A stretch of 54,062 nucleotides of DNA from an uncultured Acidaminococcus sp. (GTDB lineage: Bacteria; Bacillota; Negativicutes; Acidaminococcales; Acidaminococcaceae), in contig UPXT01000009.1 in NCBI GenBank assembly GCA_900538365.1, positions 1-54,062 on the forward strand, given 5' to 3'. Of the stretch, positions 17,355-25,830 are shown in pieces; position 1 is the first letter of the stretch; each line of letters starts with the position of its first letter. The position numbers and the translations under genes were made by a program. The notes beneath the pieces were generated by a model. It had not been told where the DNA came from. It saw only the letters and a program-made list of their open reading frames with translations, and did not search any database.

Positions 17355-17672
17355 TCACAGGCTTTGAAGAGGATCCAAATAGGCGGCTTTCGACTGGACG
17401 CCGACAAAGCGATGAGCCTCCTTGCCATCCTTGAAGTAAACAACCGTCGGAATGGCTGCAATACCAAATTCGCTGGCTACATCAGGAACTTGATCCACAT
17501 CAACCTTGGCAACCTGCACATCATCCCGTTCTGCTGCAATCTGCGCAATCACGGGCGCCACCATCTTGCAAGGGCCGCACCAGGTCGCCCAAAAATCAAC
17601 CATGACCGGTTTCGTGCTTTCCTTAACAAGTTGATCAAAGGCTGCTTTATCAGAGATATTGATGATTTCCAT
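17355..17672 (-). CDS. trxA: Thioredoxin
   Basis: The 105-residue cytosolic disulfide reductase carries the redox site in VDFWATWCGPCKMVAP and the cis-proline loop in GIAAIPTVVYFKDG. It has the standard length and a strong ribosome binding site (AGGAGG). It sits 30 bases downstream of the RNase P RNA on the same strand with no terminator visible between them, so read-through from the rnpB promoter is possible. The downstream glycosyltransferase is close enough to be co-transcribed. Confidence 0.97.
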   Translation of the reverse strand: MEIINISDKAAFDQLVKESTKPVMVDFWATWCGPCKMVAPVIAQIAAERDDVQVAKVDVDQVPDVASEFGIAAIPTVVYFKDGKEAHRFVGVQSKAAYLDPLQSL

Positions 17673-17701
17673 AAAGATTCCTCCTGTACAATTCGAAAAT
17701 G

Positions 17702-18041
17702 GATATGAGTGATCAGTAAGCCGAGTTCTGTTACGATAATCATTTATCTAGTTCCATAGTTGCCTATGGACTCAAGCGACACAACCCGGAAGGATCAGCG
17801 GGCCGCTTCATCCCTTCCCTATTTGGTCTTGCTCCGGATGGGGTTTACCAAGCCGGCCAATCACTTGGCCGCTGGTGCGCTCTTACCGCACCGTTTCATC
17901 CTTACCGGCGAGCCGGCGGTTTGTTTTCTGTGGCACTTTCCTTAAGGTCACCCTCACTGGACGTTATCCAGCATCCTGCCCTATGGAGCTCGGACTTTCC
18001 TCATCAGCTTGCGCTGCCGCGATTATCTTTCACACTCATAT
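17702..18041 (-). ncRNA. rnpB: RNase P RNA (class A)
   Basis: The catalytic RNA that matures tRNA 5' ends. On the minus strand it shows the universal core GAGGAAAGTCCGAGCTCC near the 5' end, GATAACGTCCAGTGAGGGTG, AACCCCATCCGGAGCAAGAC and AGAACTCGGCTTACTG at the 3' end. The outer helix P1 can be seen as ATATGAGTG at the 5' end pairing with CACTCATAT at the 3' end (17703-17711). The length of about 340 bases suits class A. Confidence 0.97.
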
Positions 18042-18047
18042 AAAATA

Positions 18048-18076
18048 AATATACTATACGGCCGCAGTGTTGTCAA
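18048..18076 (-). promoter_or_regulatory. rnpB promoter
   Basis: Consensus TTGACA (18076-18071), a 17-base spacer and TATATT (18053-18048), seven bases before the predicted RNase P RNA 5' end. Confidence 0.9.
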
Positions 18077-18115
18077 CGACACAAAATAAGCGTGCTCTTT
18101 TGCAGCGCGCCTTCC

Positions 18116-18144
18116 TTGCCGAATCAGCTGGCGGCGAGTATAAT
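18116..18144 (+). promoter_or_regulatory. Promoter of the alpha/beta hydrolase gene
   Basis: TTGCCG (18116-18121), 17 bases, then TATAAT (18139-18144), 34 bases before the ATG. It fires away from the divergent rnpB promoter. Confidence 0.85.
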
Positions 18145-18177
18145 GTCCCTTGAACCAACAAGGAAAGAAGGATCATC

Positions 18178-18945
18178 ATGATCGAAAAGAAACTACAGAT
18201 CAACGAGGAAGGCTGCAGTATCCGCTGCCGCTTTTTCTGCCATGACAGCCGCAAGAACGAGCGCAGCTTTAAGCGGGCTGCCGTTGTGACCCACGGTTTT
18301 GGCAGCAGCAAGGACACGGCAGGCATCACGAATTTTGCGCAGCACCTGACCAGCAAATATAAGGACGATGCGGTCATTGCCTTTGATTTTCCCTGTCATG
18401 GCGAGGACGCACGCAAAAAGCTCCTCATGGACGAATGCCTGAAATACCTTGCCATCGTCACGGACTATGCCAAAAAGACCTTGGGCGCGGAAAAAGTCTA
18501 TAACTATTCCACTAGTTTCGGGGCCTATGTGACGCTGCGGTTTCTCCTCAGTAAAGGCAATCCTTTTTCCCGCATTGCCCTGCGTGCGCCAGCTGTCACG
18601 ATTGATGAAAGCATGAACCGCTACCTTACGGAAGCGGACCGATCAGCCCTCAAAAAAGGCAAGGAAATCCTGGTTGGCTTTGACCGCAAGATGAAAATCG
18701 ATCAGGCTTTTCTGGATGATCTTAAGACCCATGATGTACGGAAAAGCGAATTCTTTGACTTCGCCGATGATCTCATCATTCTTCATGGCACAAAGGATGA
18801 AATGATTCCTTTTGAAGAAGCAAAGACCTTTGCCGAAAATAACGTCATTACCTTTATCCCTGTCGAAGGAGCCAACCACCCGTTCCAGAACCCCAAGCAG
18901 ATGGCTCTTGCCATCCACGAGATTGTGGAATTTTTTGGTGAGTAA
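18178..18945 (+). CDS. Alpha/beta-hydrolase fold esterase/acylhydrolase
   Basis: The 255-residue cytosolic protein has an oxyanion loop THGFGSSKDT, a nucleophile-elbow equivalent in YSTSFGAYV (Ser in S-x-S-F-G rather than the usual G-x-S-x-G), an acid in LHGTKDEMIPF and His in EGANHPF. This arrangement resembles the serine aminopeptidase S33/YqiA-like hydrolases. The substrate is not known. The replacement of the first elbow Gly by Ser is slightly atypical. A strong promoter and a ribosome binding site (AGAAGGA) precede it, and a shared terminator with radA follows; it is a single-gene unit in a mainly minus-strand region. Confidence 0.85.
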   Translation: MIEKKLQINEEGCSIRCRFFCHDSRKNERSFKRAAVVTHGFGSSKDTAGITNFAQHLTSKYKDDAVIAFDFPCHGEDARKKLLMDECLKYLAIVTDYAKKTLGAEKVYNYSTSFGAYVTLRFLLSKGNPFSRIALRAPAVTIDESMNRYLTEADRSALKKGKEILVGFDRKMKIDQAFLDDLKTHDVRKSEFFDFADDLIILHGTKDEMIPFEEAKTFAENNVITFIPVEGANHPFQNPKQMALAIHEIVEFFGE

Positions 18946-18952
18946 GTGAAAA

Positions 18953-18996
18953 AAGGACGGAAGCCACGCGTTTGTGCGATGAGCCTCCGTCCTTAT
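18953..18996. terminator. Bidirectional terminator between the hydrolase and radA
   Basis: AAGGACGGA (18953-18961) pairs with TCCGTCCTT (18986-18994). The plus strand ends in TATTTTG; the minus strand ends in six T residues, so it serves radA best. Confidence 0.85.
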
Positions 18997-19004
18997 TTTG
19001 TTGC

Positions 19005-20369
19005 TCATTGGAACATGGCCCCAATGGCTTCTTCAACAGTCCGGCATTCGACCACACCAGCGGGTGCCTTTTTGCCTTTCATAAAGCTACCCCGCGGCAC
19101 GATGAAGCGCTTGAAGCCCAGCTGGGCTGCTTCCTTGATGCGCCGGTCCGTAAGCCCTACACGGCGCAGTTCGCCTGTAAGCCCCACTTCCCCCAAGCAG
19201 AGGATGCCTGGCCCAACGGGCACATTGCGGTAGCTTGAAACAAGGGCACCCACAATGGCAAGATCTACTGCCGGTTCCGTGATTTTCATGCCCCCAACGG
19301 CACTTACATAAGCATCTTGGTCCCCAAAGTTCATACCCATGCGTTTTTCAAGAATGGCAATGAGCATGTTGACCCGATTATAATCAACGCCTACAGCGGT
19401 CCGCCGCGGCATGCCAAAGGGCGTATGGGCGGCCAGGGCCTGGATTTCAGCAAGAATGGGCCGGTTGCCTTCGATTGTGGCGGTAATGACGGACCCCGGT
19501 ACGGGTGCTTCCTTTGTCTCAAGGAACAGTCCCGACGGATTGCTCACTTCCTGGAGGCCTTCTGCTTCCATGGAAAAGATGCCGCATTCACTTGTCGAGC
19601 CAAAGCGATTCTTGAGGGCACGCAGGACGCGATATGTATAGGAACGATCCCCTTCAAATTGAAGGACGACGTCCACCATATGTTCCAGAAGGCGGGGACC
19701 GGCAATGTTGCCTTCTTTTGTCACGTGACCGATAATGATGATGGCGATATTTGATTCCTTGGCAAAATTAAGGAGCTTAGCCGTACACTCCCGTACCTGC
19801 CCCACACTTCCGGCGGCCGTTTCAAGCTCGCTGTTGTACATGGTCTGGATGGAGTCGATGACCAACAGTTTGGGCGCATCCTTTCTTGCTTCGACCAAAA
19901 TGGTGCCAAGCTCCGTTGCGGTCATGACTTTTAAGGCATCGGACGCCGTGCCAAGGCGTTCAGCCCGCATCGCCGTCTGGGCCTCTGATTCCTCGCCGGA
20001 TACATAAAGGACGGGAATCCCGCGATTGGCTGCTTTCATCGATACATCAAGGGTAATGGTTGATTTCCCGATGCCCGGTGCGCCCCCTAACAAGATGAGG
20101 GATCCCGGGACGATGCCGCCTCCAAGAACCCGGTCAAATTCGCTGATGCCCGTGGGTATGCGGCTGACCTTGACCTTATCTACTTCACGCAGCGTCTTGG
20201 GCGCCACGTGTTCTGCTGTTTTGAGATAGCTCGGGCGATGGCGGTCAACGGGTGCATCCACTTCTTCTACAAGGGAATCCCAGGCCCCGCATTCCGGACA
20301 TTTTCCCAGCCATTTGACGGACGCGTAGCCGCATTTTTGGCAGACGTACTTGGTTACGGATTTAGCCAC
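19005..20369 (-). CDS. radA: DNA repair protein RadA (Sms)
   Basis: A RecA-like branch-migration helicase acting in recombinational repair. The 454-residue protein has the N-terminal zinc finger (CQKCGYASVKWLGKCPECG), Walker A in GGAPGIGKSTITLDV, the RadA-specific KNRFGST motif and a C-terminal Lon-like domain with DLAIVGALVSSYRNVPV. It starts at GTG 20369, set by AAAGGAG seven bases upstream, and follows the ctsR stop by two bases. In many Firmicutes radA follows ctsR-mcsA-mcsB-clpC and is followed by disA; here it follows ctsR directly and disA is absent. Confidence 0.97.
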   Translation of the reverse strand: MAKSVTKYVCQKCGYASVKWLGKCPECGAWDSLVEEVDAPVDRHRPSYLKTAEHVAPKTLREVDKVKVSRIPTGISEFDRVLGGGIVPGSLILLGGAPGIGKSTITLDVSMKAANRGIPVLYVSGEESEAQTAMRAERLGTASDALKVMTATELGTILVEARKDAPKLLVIDSIQTMYNSELETAAGSVGQVRECTAKLLNFAKESNIAIIIIGHVTKEGNIAGPRLLEHMVDVVLQFEGDRSYTYRVLRALKNRFGSTSECGIFSMEAEGLQEVSNPSGLFLETKEAPVPGSVITATIEGNRPILAEIQALAAHTPFGMPRRTAVGVDYNRVNMLIAILEKRMGMNFGDQDAYVSAVGGMKITEPAVDLAIVGALVSSYRNVPVGPGILCLGEVGLTGELRRVGLTDRRIKEAAQLGFKRFIVPRGSFMKGKKAPAGVVECRTVEEAIGAMFQ

Positions 20370-20371
20370 GG

Positions 20372-20803
20372 TCAGGCTCCTTTGGTCAGGGACTGGTAAG
20401 CAGACGCAATCATCTTTTCCTTATCCTTTTCCGTCACGTGATCCCCAAGGAATGAAAGGAAATAAGATAGAAGGCGGCCTTCCCGCATCGTAATCATGCG
20501 ATGCTCCACGAGGGCGTCCACCATGCCTTCGGCCGACTCGCTCTGAGACGGCAGGGATATTTTTTTAGCTCTTCGCTCCTGAGGCAGACGGACAATACGG
20601 ATGAATCCCCCATTGCCCCGTTTGGATTCCACTTCAAAGCCCTTATCCGGGGTAAAACGCGTTGTCAGGGTATAGGTGATTTGACTGGGCGCGCAGGAAA
20701 GCTTTTCCGCAAGCTGGCTTCTTTTGACATTGATGGAATCCTCTTCATTGGCAAAAAGCTCACTGATAATAAATTGTTCTATGACATCGGCGATATTTCT
20801 CAT
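20372..20803 (-). CDS. ctsR: Heat-shock repressor CtsR
   Basis: CtsR is a dimeric winged-HTH repressor of clp and other protein-quality genes. The 143-residue protein starts MRNIADVIEQFIISELF at ATG 20803, preceded by AAGGAGG; the frame is open to 20848 without a better start. The N-terminal DNA-binding part shows KRSQLAEKLSCAPSQITYTL and the glycine loop of the wing, ESKRGNGGFIRIVRL. The usual partners mcsA, mcsB and clpC are missing here, so the activity-controlling arginine kinase would have to be encoded elsewhere or be absent. Confidence 0.95.
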   Translation of the reverse strand: MRNIADVIEQFIISELFANEEDSINVKRSQLAEKLSCAPSQITYTLTTRFTPDKGFEVESKRGNGGFIRIVRLPQERRAKKISLPSQSESAEGMVDALVEHRMITMREGRLLSYFLSFLGDHVTEKDKEKMIASAYQSLTKGA

Positions 20804-20877
20804 GTTGATGCCTCCTTGATAAAGGTTGGAAAAAGGAAAAGGACCCAAAGAGCCCTCTCCGCTGATGATCTTCTCTT

Positions 20878-20906
20878 ATTATATTTGACTTTTTGACATT
20901 TTTCAA
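20878..20906 (-). promoter_or_regulatory. ctsR-radA promoter with CtsR-box-like repeats
   Basis: TTGAAA (20906-20901), a 17-base spacer and TATAAT (20883-20878). The spacer contains two direct copies of GTCAAA separated by two bases. The known CtsR operator is a GGTCAAA direct repeat with slightly wider spacing, so autoregulation is likely but the spacing is not canonical. Confidence 0.75.
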
Positions 20907-20926
20907 GAGGGGGCAGCCTATGAAAA

Positions 20927-20955
20927 AGACTGTGAGTCGTTATGCTCACAGTCTC
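20927..20955 (-). terminator. Terminator downstream of the yitT-type gene
   Basis: Minus-strand hairpin GACTGTGAG-loop-CTCACAGTC followed by TTTTTC. It lies about 125 bases after the membrane-protein stop; the intervening 20956-21078 holds nothing else recognisable. Confidence 0.75.
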
Positions 20956-21078
20956 TATTCGTCGTTCATGGCTATGCTCTTTGCGGCAGGGCCTCATTCC
21001 CTTTGTTTTTTTTAATCCTCACAGGAAACCAATCTTGTTGGCACAAATCCCGTAAAGAAGCAAAGCGTTTTCGTTCCT

Positions 21079-21951
21079 TTACTGCAAATCGATGGGCCGC
21101 TTGATGTTGTGGTTCTTTTCCCTGGTAAAGCCCCGCCCCATAACGTCCCGCGCATCTTGAACAATCATAAAGGCGTCAGGATCAAGCTGAGAGACTAGAT
21201 CTTTGAGGCGCGCCACCTGAGTAAGTTTCACAACGCAGAAAATGACCTTCCGCGTTTCGTGGGTATAAGCGCCTTCCCCATCGATATAGGTCGCCCCGCG
21301 GCCCAGCCGATTGATGATGGCTTCGGCAATTTCCTTGCTCTGATTGCTGATAATAAAAACATTTTTCTTGTGATTGAACCCGTCATTGACGACATTGCTC
21401 ATCTTGGCCACGCCAAAATAGGCAACAATGGTGTACATGGCCGGAGCCAGCCCAAAGCAGTAGGCACCAATGGATAGTAGGATGAGATTAATGATGAATC
21501 CTGTCGTACCAATGCTGATGGAATAAAACTTCTGCATGATGCCGCCAATGATATCCGTCCCACCCGTACTGCCGCCAACGCGGTAAAGGGTGCCAAGGCC
21601 GATGCCGTGAAGGACACCGGCAGCAATGCTGCAGAGCATCGGGTCAGTGACGGGAACGGCGCCATTTAGGAAAGAAAAGACGCGAATCCAGAAAGAAAGG
21701 GCGAAGGTTCCGTAGATACCGCTGACGAAATATTCCCGGCTCATCAGTTTATAGGCAAGGATGAAGAGCGGAATGTTAAAGACGATGTTCGTCACGTCTA
21801 CGGTCCAACCAAAAAGATAGTATAAGATCATGCCAAGCCCTGTAATGCCGCCGCTCAGAAGATGGTTCGGCAGGAAAAACGCGTTCATGGCAATACCGGA
21901 AACGCAGGTACCGGCTGTAATCGTAAGATAGCGCTTCAGATGTCTGTTCAA
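21079..21951 (-). CDS. YitT family membrane protein (DUF161/DUF2179)
   Basis: An integral membrane protein with five or six N-terminal helices, including GGITGLGMILYYLF and GIGLGTLYRVGGSTGGTDII, the family signature. A cytoplasmic C-terminal DUF2179 domain follows (VFIISNQSKEIAEAIINRL to DPDAFMIVQDARDVMGRGF). Function is not settled in any species. The frame opens at ATG 21966, but that codon has no ribosome binding site; TTG 21951 has GGAGG eight bases upstream and gives the start MNRHLKRYL, so it is preferred. Single-gene unit. Confidence 0.92.
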   Translation of the reverse strand: MNRHLKRYLTITAGTCVSGIAMNAFFLPNHLLSGGITGLGMILYYLFGWTVDVTNIVFNIPLFILAYKLMSREYFVSGIYGTFALSFWIRVFSFLNGAVPVTDPMLCSIAAGVLHGIGLGTLYRVGGSTGGTDIIGGIMQKFYSISIGTTGFIINLILLSIGAYCFGLAPAMYTIVAYFGVAKMSNVVNDGFNHKKNVFIISNQSKEIAEAIINRLGRGATYIDGEGAYTHETRKVIFCVVKLTQVARLKDLVSQLDPDAFMIVQDARDVMGRGFTREKNHNIKRPIDLQ

Positions 21952-22032
21952 GGGAAAAGCCTCCATCGTTTTCGCAGAGAATTCAGTCTATAGTGTACCA
22001 TGGATACAGAATTTTAGGAAGGGGCGTTTTGA

Positions 22033-22069
22033 ACGGCACACAGATCGCGCCGATTTTCTGCACGAGGCC
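22033..22069 (+). repeat. Decayed solitary copy (E) of the three-hairpin dispersed element
   Basis: The 20 bases from 22050 onward, starting CCGATTTTCTGCACGA, match unit B at 30609 and beyond. The preceding hairpin is CGGC...GCCG with loop residues ACAGATC, close to the ACAAATC loop there. The rest of the element is not present. The remaining intergenic space 21967-22430 holds only this and two hairpins. Confidence 0.55.
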
Positions 22070-22272
22070 AGAAGTTTCTCCTATCTGGACCCATCTACAT
22101 CCAAATGAGCCAAATATGAAAAAGGACATGGGGAAAATTCCGCAGTGCAAAGCGCTCATATTGTTCTCTAAGTTCCTTTTCTTGTTGAGACGAAGACGAC
22201 GGTAAGGCAATCGGGTCTGTTCTCAGTACTCCGTTCTACATTTAGCATAAAGTTGAATCCCAAAAATTCTTA

Positions 22273-22318
22273 AGAGCCCCCAAAGCGAATACATATCAAT
22301 TGTTCCGTTGGGGGCTCT
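22273..22318. terminator. Orphan hairpin, terminator-like
   Basis: An 11-bp perfect stem AGAGCCCCCAA / TTGGGGGCTCT encloses a 24-base loop. Neither side has a strong T run, and no gene ends here except the unit at 22431 on the minus strand, which has its own hairpin. Role unclear. Confidence 0.4.
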
Positions 22319-22389
22319 CCTTCTCTATTCTTTTTCTATATGCCTCAAAAATGCCTTTGACTCGACTTAGTAAAGCCCTAGCATGAAAA

Positions 22390-22421
22390 GAAACGGAGCT
22401 TGCGCTCCGCTCTTTCTTTTC
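22390..22421 (-). terminator. Terminator after the 227-codon gene
   Basis: Minus-strand GGAGCGCAAGCTCC hairpin embedded in AAAGA/TCTTT arms and followed by TTTCTTTTC, ten bases after the stop at 22431. Confidence 0.75.
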
Positions 22422-22430
22422 TATCTTTTC

Positions 22431-23114
22431 CTAAATCGTATGATCTGTTTCACTGATCCACTTGAGGGTCGGTTCCAGATTCTTCTTGAGTTTTTCTTCC
22501 AGTTCCTTCACGTTCCGTCCATCAAAGCTCGTTGTTGTACGGAAAACACTGTTCACCTTGAGTTCACCGAAAAACTCGTCACGCAGGCGGTTATACATGA
22601 TGATGAGTTGATCCCGTCGCACAAAGTCGGAATAGTCGATGAGGATAATGGACCCGTTGATATGCTCAATGGCGCGGCTAGGTTTGATGTAAAGCTCAAA
22701 AGACCCGATTTTTTGAGGCAGCGCTTTGCCGTACTCCCAATCATCGACCTTTTTTGCTTCATACAGTTCACCCAGGTTCACCTGTTCCGGATGTTCCATA
22801 TTGCTGATGACGAGGGGCAGGTATTTCTTGGTCTTTTCTTCAAAGACGTTCCGTTCCTTATAGATCAGGCGGACATCACGGAAGGAATTGAGCCCCATGG
22901 TCCGCACCAAGATATAATCAAAGGTTTCTGCCGAATACGTTAAATCGACACTCGCCCTAAGCTCAGGGGCTTCATAACGGCAGATAAACAGGATCTGACC
23001 TTCTATGTAATCCGTTATTTTCTTCTTGAAAACGCCCATGGTCTCCGGCAGTTCCTTGATAAAAGCCCATTCATGGGTCTGTTTCTGGATTTCTTCGATT
23101 GAATCGTATCCCAT
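22431..23114 (-). CDS. Conserved-looking protein of unknown function
   Basis: I do not recognise this 227-residue protein. It has no signal peptide or membrane helix and no cysteine motif; it is mixed alpha/beta with strands such as GQILFICRY and GSIILIDYSDF, and ends in a charged helix (NVKELEEKLKKNLEPTLKWI). The ribosome binding site AAGGAG is seven bases before ATG 23114, codon use resembles its neighbours, and it is bracketed by terminators, so it looks like a real single-gene unit. It starts 80 bases after the thyX terminator. Confidence 0.8.
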   Translation of the reverse strand: MGYDSIEEIQKQTHEWAFIKELPETMGVFKKKITDYIEGQILFICRYEAPELRASVDLTYSAETFDYILVRTMGLNSFRDVRLIYKERNVFEEKTKKYLPLVISNMEHPEQVNLGELYEAKKVDDWEYGKALPQKIGSFELYIKPSRAIEHINGSIILIDYSDFVRRDQLIIMYNRLRDEFFGELKVNSVFRTTTSFDGRNVKELEEKLKKNLEPTLKWISETDHTI

Positions 23115-23127
23115 CTCATTGCTCCTT

Positions 23128-23166
23128 CAAAAAAGAACCGCGAACACGTTCACGGTCCTTTCTTTT
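23128..23166 (-). terminator. Terminator of the thyX-side operon
   Basis: Minus-strand GGACCGTGAAC pairs with GTTCGCGGTTC (G-T pairs allowed) and is followed by six T residues, just after the thyX stop. Confidence 0.85.
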
Positions 23167-23194
23167 TTATGATCAGAAAAAGCGATGCATTTCC

Positions 23195-23899
23195 TTATTT
23201 ATCCTGGGCCTTCTGACGGTCCATTTCCAACAGTTTCTCAAGACGGCCGCAGCTCATCTTGCCTTCATGGCACACACGCTGGGTAATGCAGGTCGGTCCA
23301 GCATTTCCAAAGAGAATAGGGGCCACTTTTTTCACTTCTTCAAGCATCATGTTGGCCAGGTTCCGGATTTCCCATTGAGCACGATTGCAGCAGCGCAGCT
23401 CAAAAAAGTGCAGCAGGCTGCGGGCATTCATGGTGACGACAATCTTGGTTTCCGTCGCGTTGGGCAGGATATAGCGGGCATCCTCGGCGGGAATACCCGC
23501 TTCTGTCAGCTCATTGTAAAGGATTTGGATCTTGCCGCAGAGCGCATCGAATTTTTCTTTCAGGGCCGGATCTTTAGCAATGGTCGGCGGAACGATGGTT
23601 TCGAAGTCATGTTCCTTCACGTAGCGCTGACTCTGCTGCGAATAGGACGCAATCCGGTGACGGACAAGCTGATGGGTCAGCACCCGGGATACGCCTTCAA
23701 TGGCAAAAGTAAACGTTACGTGTTCAAACGTGGATGTATGCCCCATGCGGGCAAGCTGACGCACCAGACGGCGTACCTGGTCATCCGTCATGTCTTCTTC
23801 AATCTGAGCTGCCCCAATGGGGGAATAGCACAGATGGGCACTCATGGCAACGGTACGGTCCGGATCCGGTGTATGGCGGATCAATTTACAGCTGATCAT
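23195..23899 (-). CDS. thyX: Flavin-dependent thymidylate synthase ThyX
   Basis: Makes dTMP from dUMP with FAD and methylene-tetrahydrofolate in the cytosol. The 234-residue protein has the ThyX signature RHRIASYSQQSQRY (R-H-R-x(7)-S-x-R) and the downstream conserved ARYILPNATETKIVVTMNAR and LRCCNRAQWEIR. The start has AGAGGA seven bases upstream and lies four bases after the mrnC stop. It is the last gene of the yacL-ispDF-gltX-cysS-mrnC-thyX run. Confidence 0.97.
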   Translation of the reverse strand: MISCKLIRHTPDPDRTVAMSAHLCYSPIGAAQIEEDMTDDQVRRLVRQLARMGHTSTFEHVTFTFAIEGVSRVLTHQLVRHRIASYSQQSQRYVKEHDFETIVPPTIAKDPALKEKFDALCGKIQILYNELTEAGIPAEDARYILPNATETKIVVTMNARSLLHFFELRCCNRAQWEIRNLANMMLEEVKKVAPILFGNAGPTCITQRVCHEGKMSCGRLEKLLEMDRQKAQDK

Positions 23900-23903
23900 A
23901 AGG

Positions 23904-24368
23904 TTATCCTCTCTTTTCGTTCATCATGGCATGCTGAATCAGGGTAAAAGACGCCTTCATCAACGTTTCAAGGCGCGCCGTTTCCCCTGTAAGGTACAGC
24001 CATCCCATGAGGGCTTCAAAGGCCGTCCCCTGCCGATACTCGCGGACAGTCGCGCTTTTGGGAACTGTCGATTTCGTATTGCGTCCGCGGCGCACGACCT
24101 GGGCTTCTATTTCCGTAAGCTGCGGTTCAATGCCGTCCATGGCTTTTGCCTGCATGACAGCAGAAACCATACGGGCCGCCAGGTCATGAAGGACCTGGAC
24201 GTGACCGGACACGGGCAAGAGACGCTTTCTCACATACAGGGAAAAAACGGCGTCGCCAATATAGGCCAGCTCAATGGGGTTTATCAGATGGGGGTCCACG
24301 TCCGGCAGAGGTCCGTCACAGACGGCAAGGGCGTGGTCCCGCATCTTTTTGTACGTTTCAAATCTCAC
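23904..24368 (-). CDS. mrnC: Mini-ribonuclease III (MrnC)
   Basis: A dimeric RNase III-type catalytic domain without a dsRNA-binding domain; in B. subtilis it matures 23S rRNA. The protein shows INPIELAYIGDAVFSLYVRK with the catalytic acidic cluster and FEALMGWLYLTG (the second acidic helix), and RRGRNTKS. The frame opens at GTG 24380, but GTG 24368 overlaps the cysS stop as GTGA and has GGAAAAG upstream, giving a 154-residue protein. Next to cysS, its usual neighbour in Firmicutes. Confidence 0.93.
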   Translation of the reverse strand: MRFETYKKMRDHALAVCDGPLPDVDPHLINPIELAYIGDAVFSLYVRKRLLPVSGHVQVLHDLAARMVSAVMQAKAMDGIEPQLTEIEAQVVRRGRNTKSTVPKSATVREYRQGTAFEALMGWLYLTGETARLETLMKASFTLIQHAMMNEKRG

Positions 24369-25816
24369 TGTCTTTTCCACCGTACGCCTTGGGGCGTATC
24401 TTCCAGGATGATGCCCTTTTGAGCAAGTTCGTCACGGATAGCATCGGCTTTCTTGAAATCCTTTGCCTTCCGCGCCTCCTGACGCTCCGCAATAAGGGCT
24501 TCAATGACCGCTGCATCTCCGTCTGCTTCTTTTACGGCTTCGGTCTTGGCGCCAGGCTCCTCTTCGAGGATACCGATGATAGAGGTCATTTCCTTCCAAG
24601 CTTTATCCATCAGATCGACAAGCTTACCATCCGGCTTTTGGCCGCCGGTCAAGACAGCCTGATGAAGAATGTTGATTTCCTTGCCGAGGGCAAAGAGATA
24701 GCTGATGGCAAGTGAGGTATTGAAGTCGTCCCGCATAGCTTCGAGGAAGCTTTCCACAAAGCCCGTCACCTTTTCCCGCAGGGCAAGACTATCCTCATCA
24801 GGACCAACGCTGATGACGCCCTTTAGTTCGGTGAGGTTCTGCGCCGCCGTGCGGAGCCGTTCCAAGCTGCGGCTAGCTTCTTTGAGGCGCACATCGGAAA
24901 AGTCCAAGGGGCTGCGGTAATGGGTCTGAAGGATAAAGTAGCGGAGTACTTCCGGTTCATATTCCTTCAGGATGTCAAGAACAGTGAAGAAGTTACCCAG
25001 GGATTTTGACATCTTTTCTTCATTGATGGTGATGAAGCCGTTATGGACCCAGTAGCGCACGAAAGGATGACAGCACGTAGCGCCTTCAGATTGGGCAATT
25101 TCGTTTTCATGGTGCGGGAAAATCAGGTCACTGCCGCCGCCGTGGAAATCAAAGGAGCTCCCCAAATATTTCGTGCTCATGGTCGAGCACTCAATGTGCC
25201 AGCCCGGGCGGCCCTTACCCCAAGGGCTGTCCCAGGACGGTTCGCCCGGTTTGGCCGATTTCCAAAGGGCAAAGTCCATGGGGTTTTCCTTGCGTTCGTC
25301 CACGTCAACACGGGCACCGGCCATCATATCGTCCAGCGTGCGGCCGGACAGTTCACCGTAATGTTCAAACTTTTCCACGCGGTAGTAGACATCGCCGTCA
25401 ACGACGTAGCCGTACCCATGATCAATGAGCTGCTGCACCGTATGGATGATGTCCGGAATATGGTCGGAGACGCGGGGATAAACGTGGGCGCGGCGCACAT
25501 GGAGCTTGTCCATGACTTCGAAATAGGCTTTGATATAGCGGTTAGCAATGACGTCCCACGTCACGCCTTCTTTATTGGCTTCACGGATGATTTTGTCATC
25601 CACATCGGTGAAGTTCTGTACATGGGTCACATCGTAGCCTTCATGTTCAAGGAAACGATGGATAACGTCCCACACAACGAAAGGACGGGCATTGCCAATA
25701 TGGGGATGGTTGTAAGGCGTGACGCCGCAGACGTAGATGCCCACCTTCCCCGGATGAAGAGGAACGAATTCCTCTTTTTTGCGGGTCATTGTATTATATA
25801 CACGGATGGTACTCAT
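24365..25816 (-). CDS. cysS: Cysteinyl-tRNA synthetase
   Basis: A class I synthetase of 483 residues. The HIGH-type motif with zinc-ligand Cys is in YVCGVTPYNHPHIGNARPFV, further zinc ligands are in WHIECSTMS and HHENE, and the KMSKS loop is in EEKMSKSLGNFFT. The C-terminal DALR-like helical domain is complete. AAAGGAG precedes the ATG. It lies 14 bases after gltX. Confidence 0.97.
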   Translation of the reverse strand: MSTIRVYNTMTRKKEEFVPLHPGKVGIYVCGVTPYNHPHIGNARPFVVWDVIHRFLEHEGYDVTHVQNFTDVDDKIIREANKEGVTWDVIANRYIKAYFEVMDKLHVRRAHVYPRVSDHIPDIIHTVQQLIDHGYGYVVDGDVYYRVEKFEHYGELSGRTLDDMMAGARVDVDERKENPMDFALWKSAKPGEPSWDSPWGKGRPGWHIECSTMSTKYLGSSFDFHGGGSDLIFPHHENEIAQSEGATCCHPFVRYWVHNGFITINEEKMSKSLGNFFTVLDILKEYEPEVLRYFILQTHYRSPLDFSDVRLKEASRSLERLRTAAQNLTELKGVISVGPDEDSLALREKVTGFVESFLEAMRDDFNTSLAISYLFALGKEINILHQAVLTGGQKPDGKLVDLMDKAWKEMTSIIGILEEEPGAKTEAVKEADGDAAVIEALIAERQEARKAKDFKKADAIRDELAQKGIILEDTPQGVRWKRQ

Positions 25817-25830
25817 GTCATGCTCCTTTC

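Noticed and set aside
17549..17945. Short frames on both strands across 17700-18040
   Set aside because: They overlap the RNase P RNA, whose conserved core and P1 helix account for the sequence.
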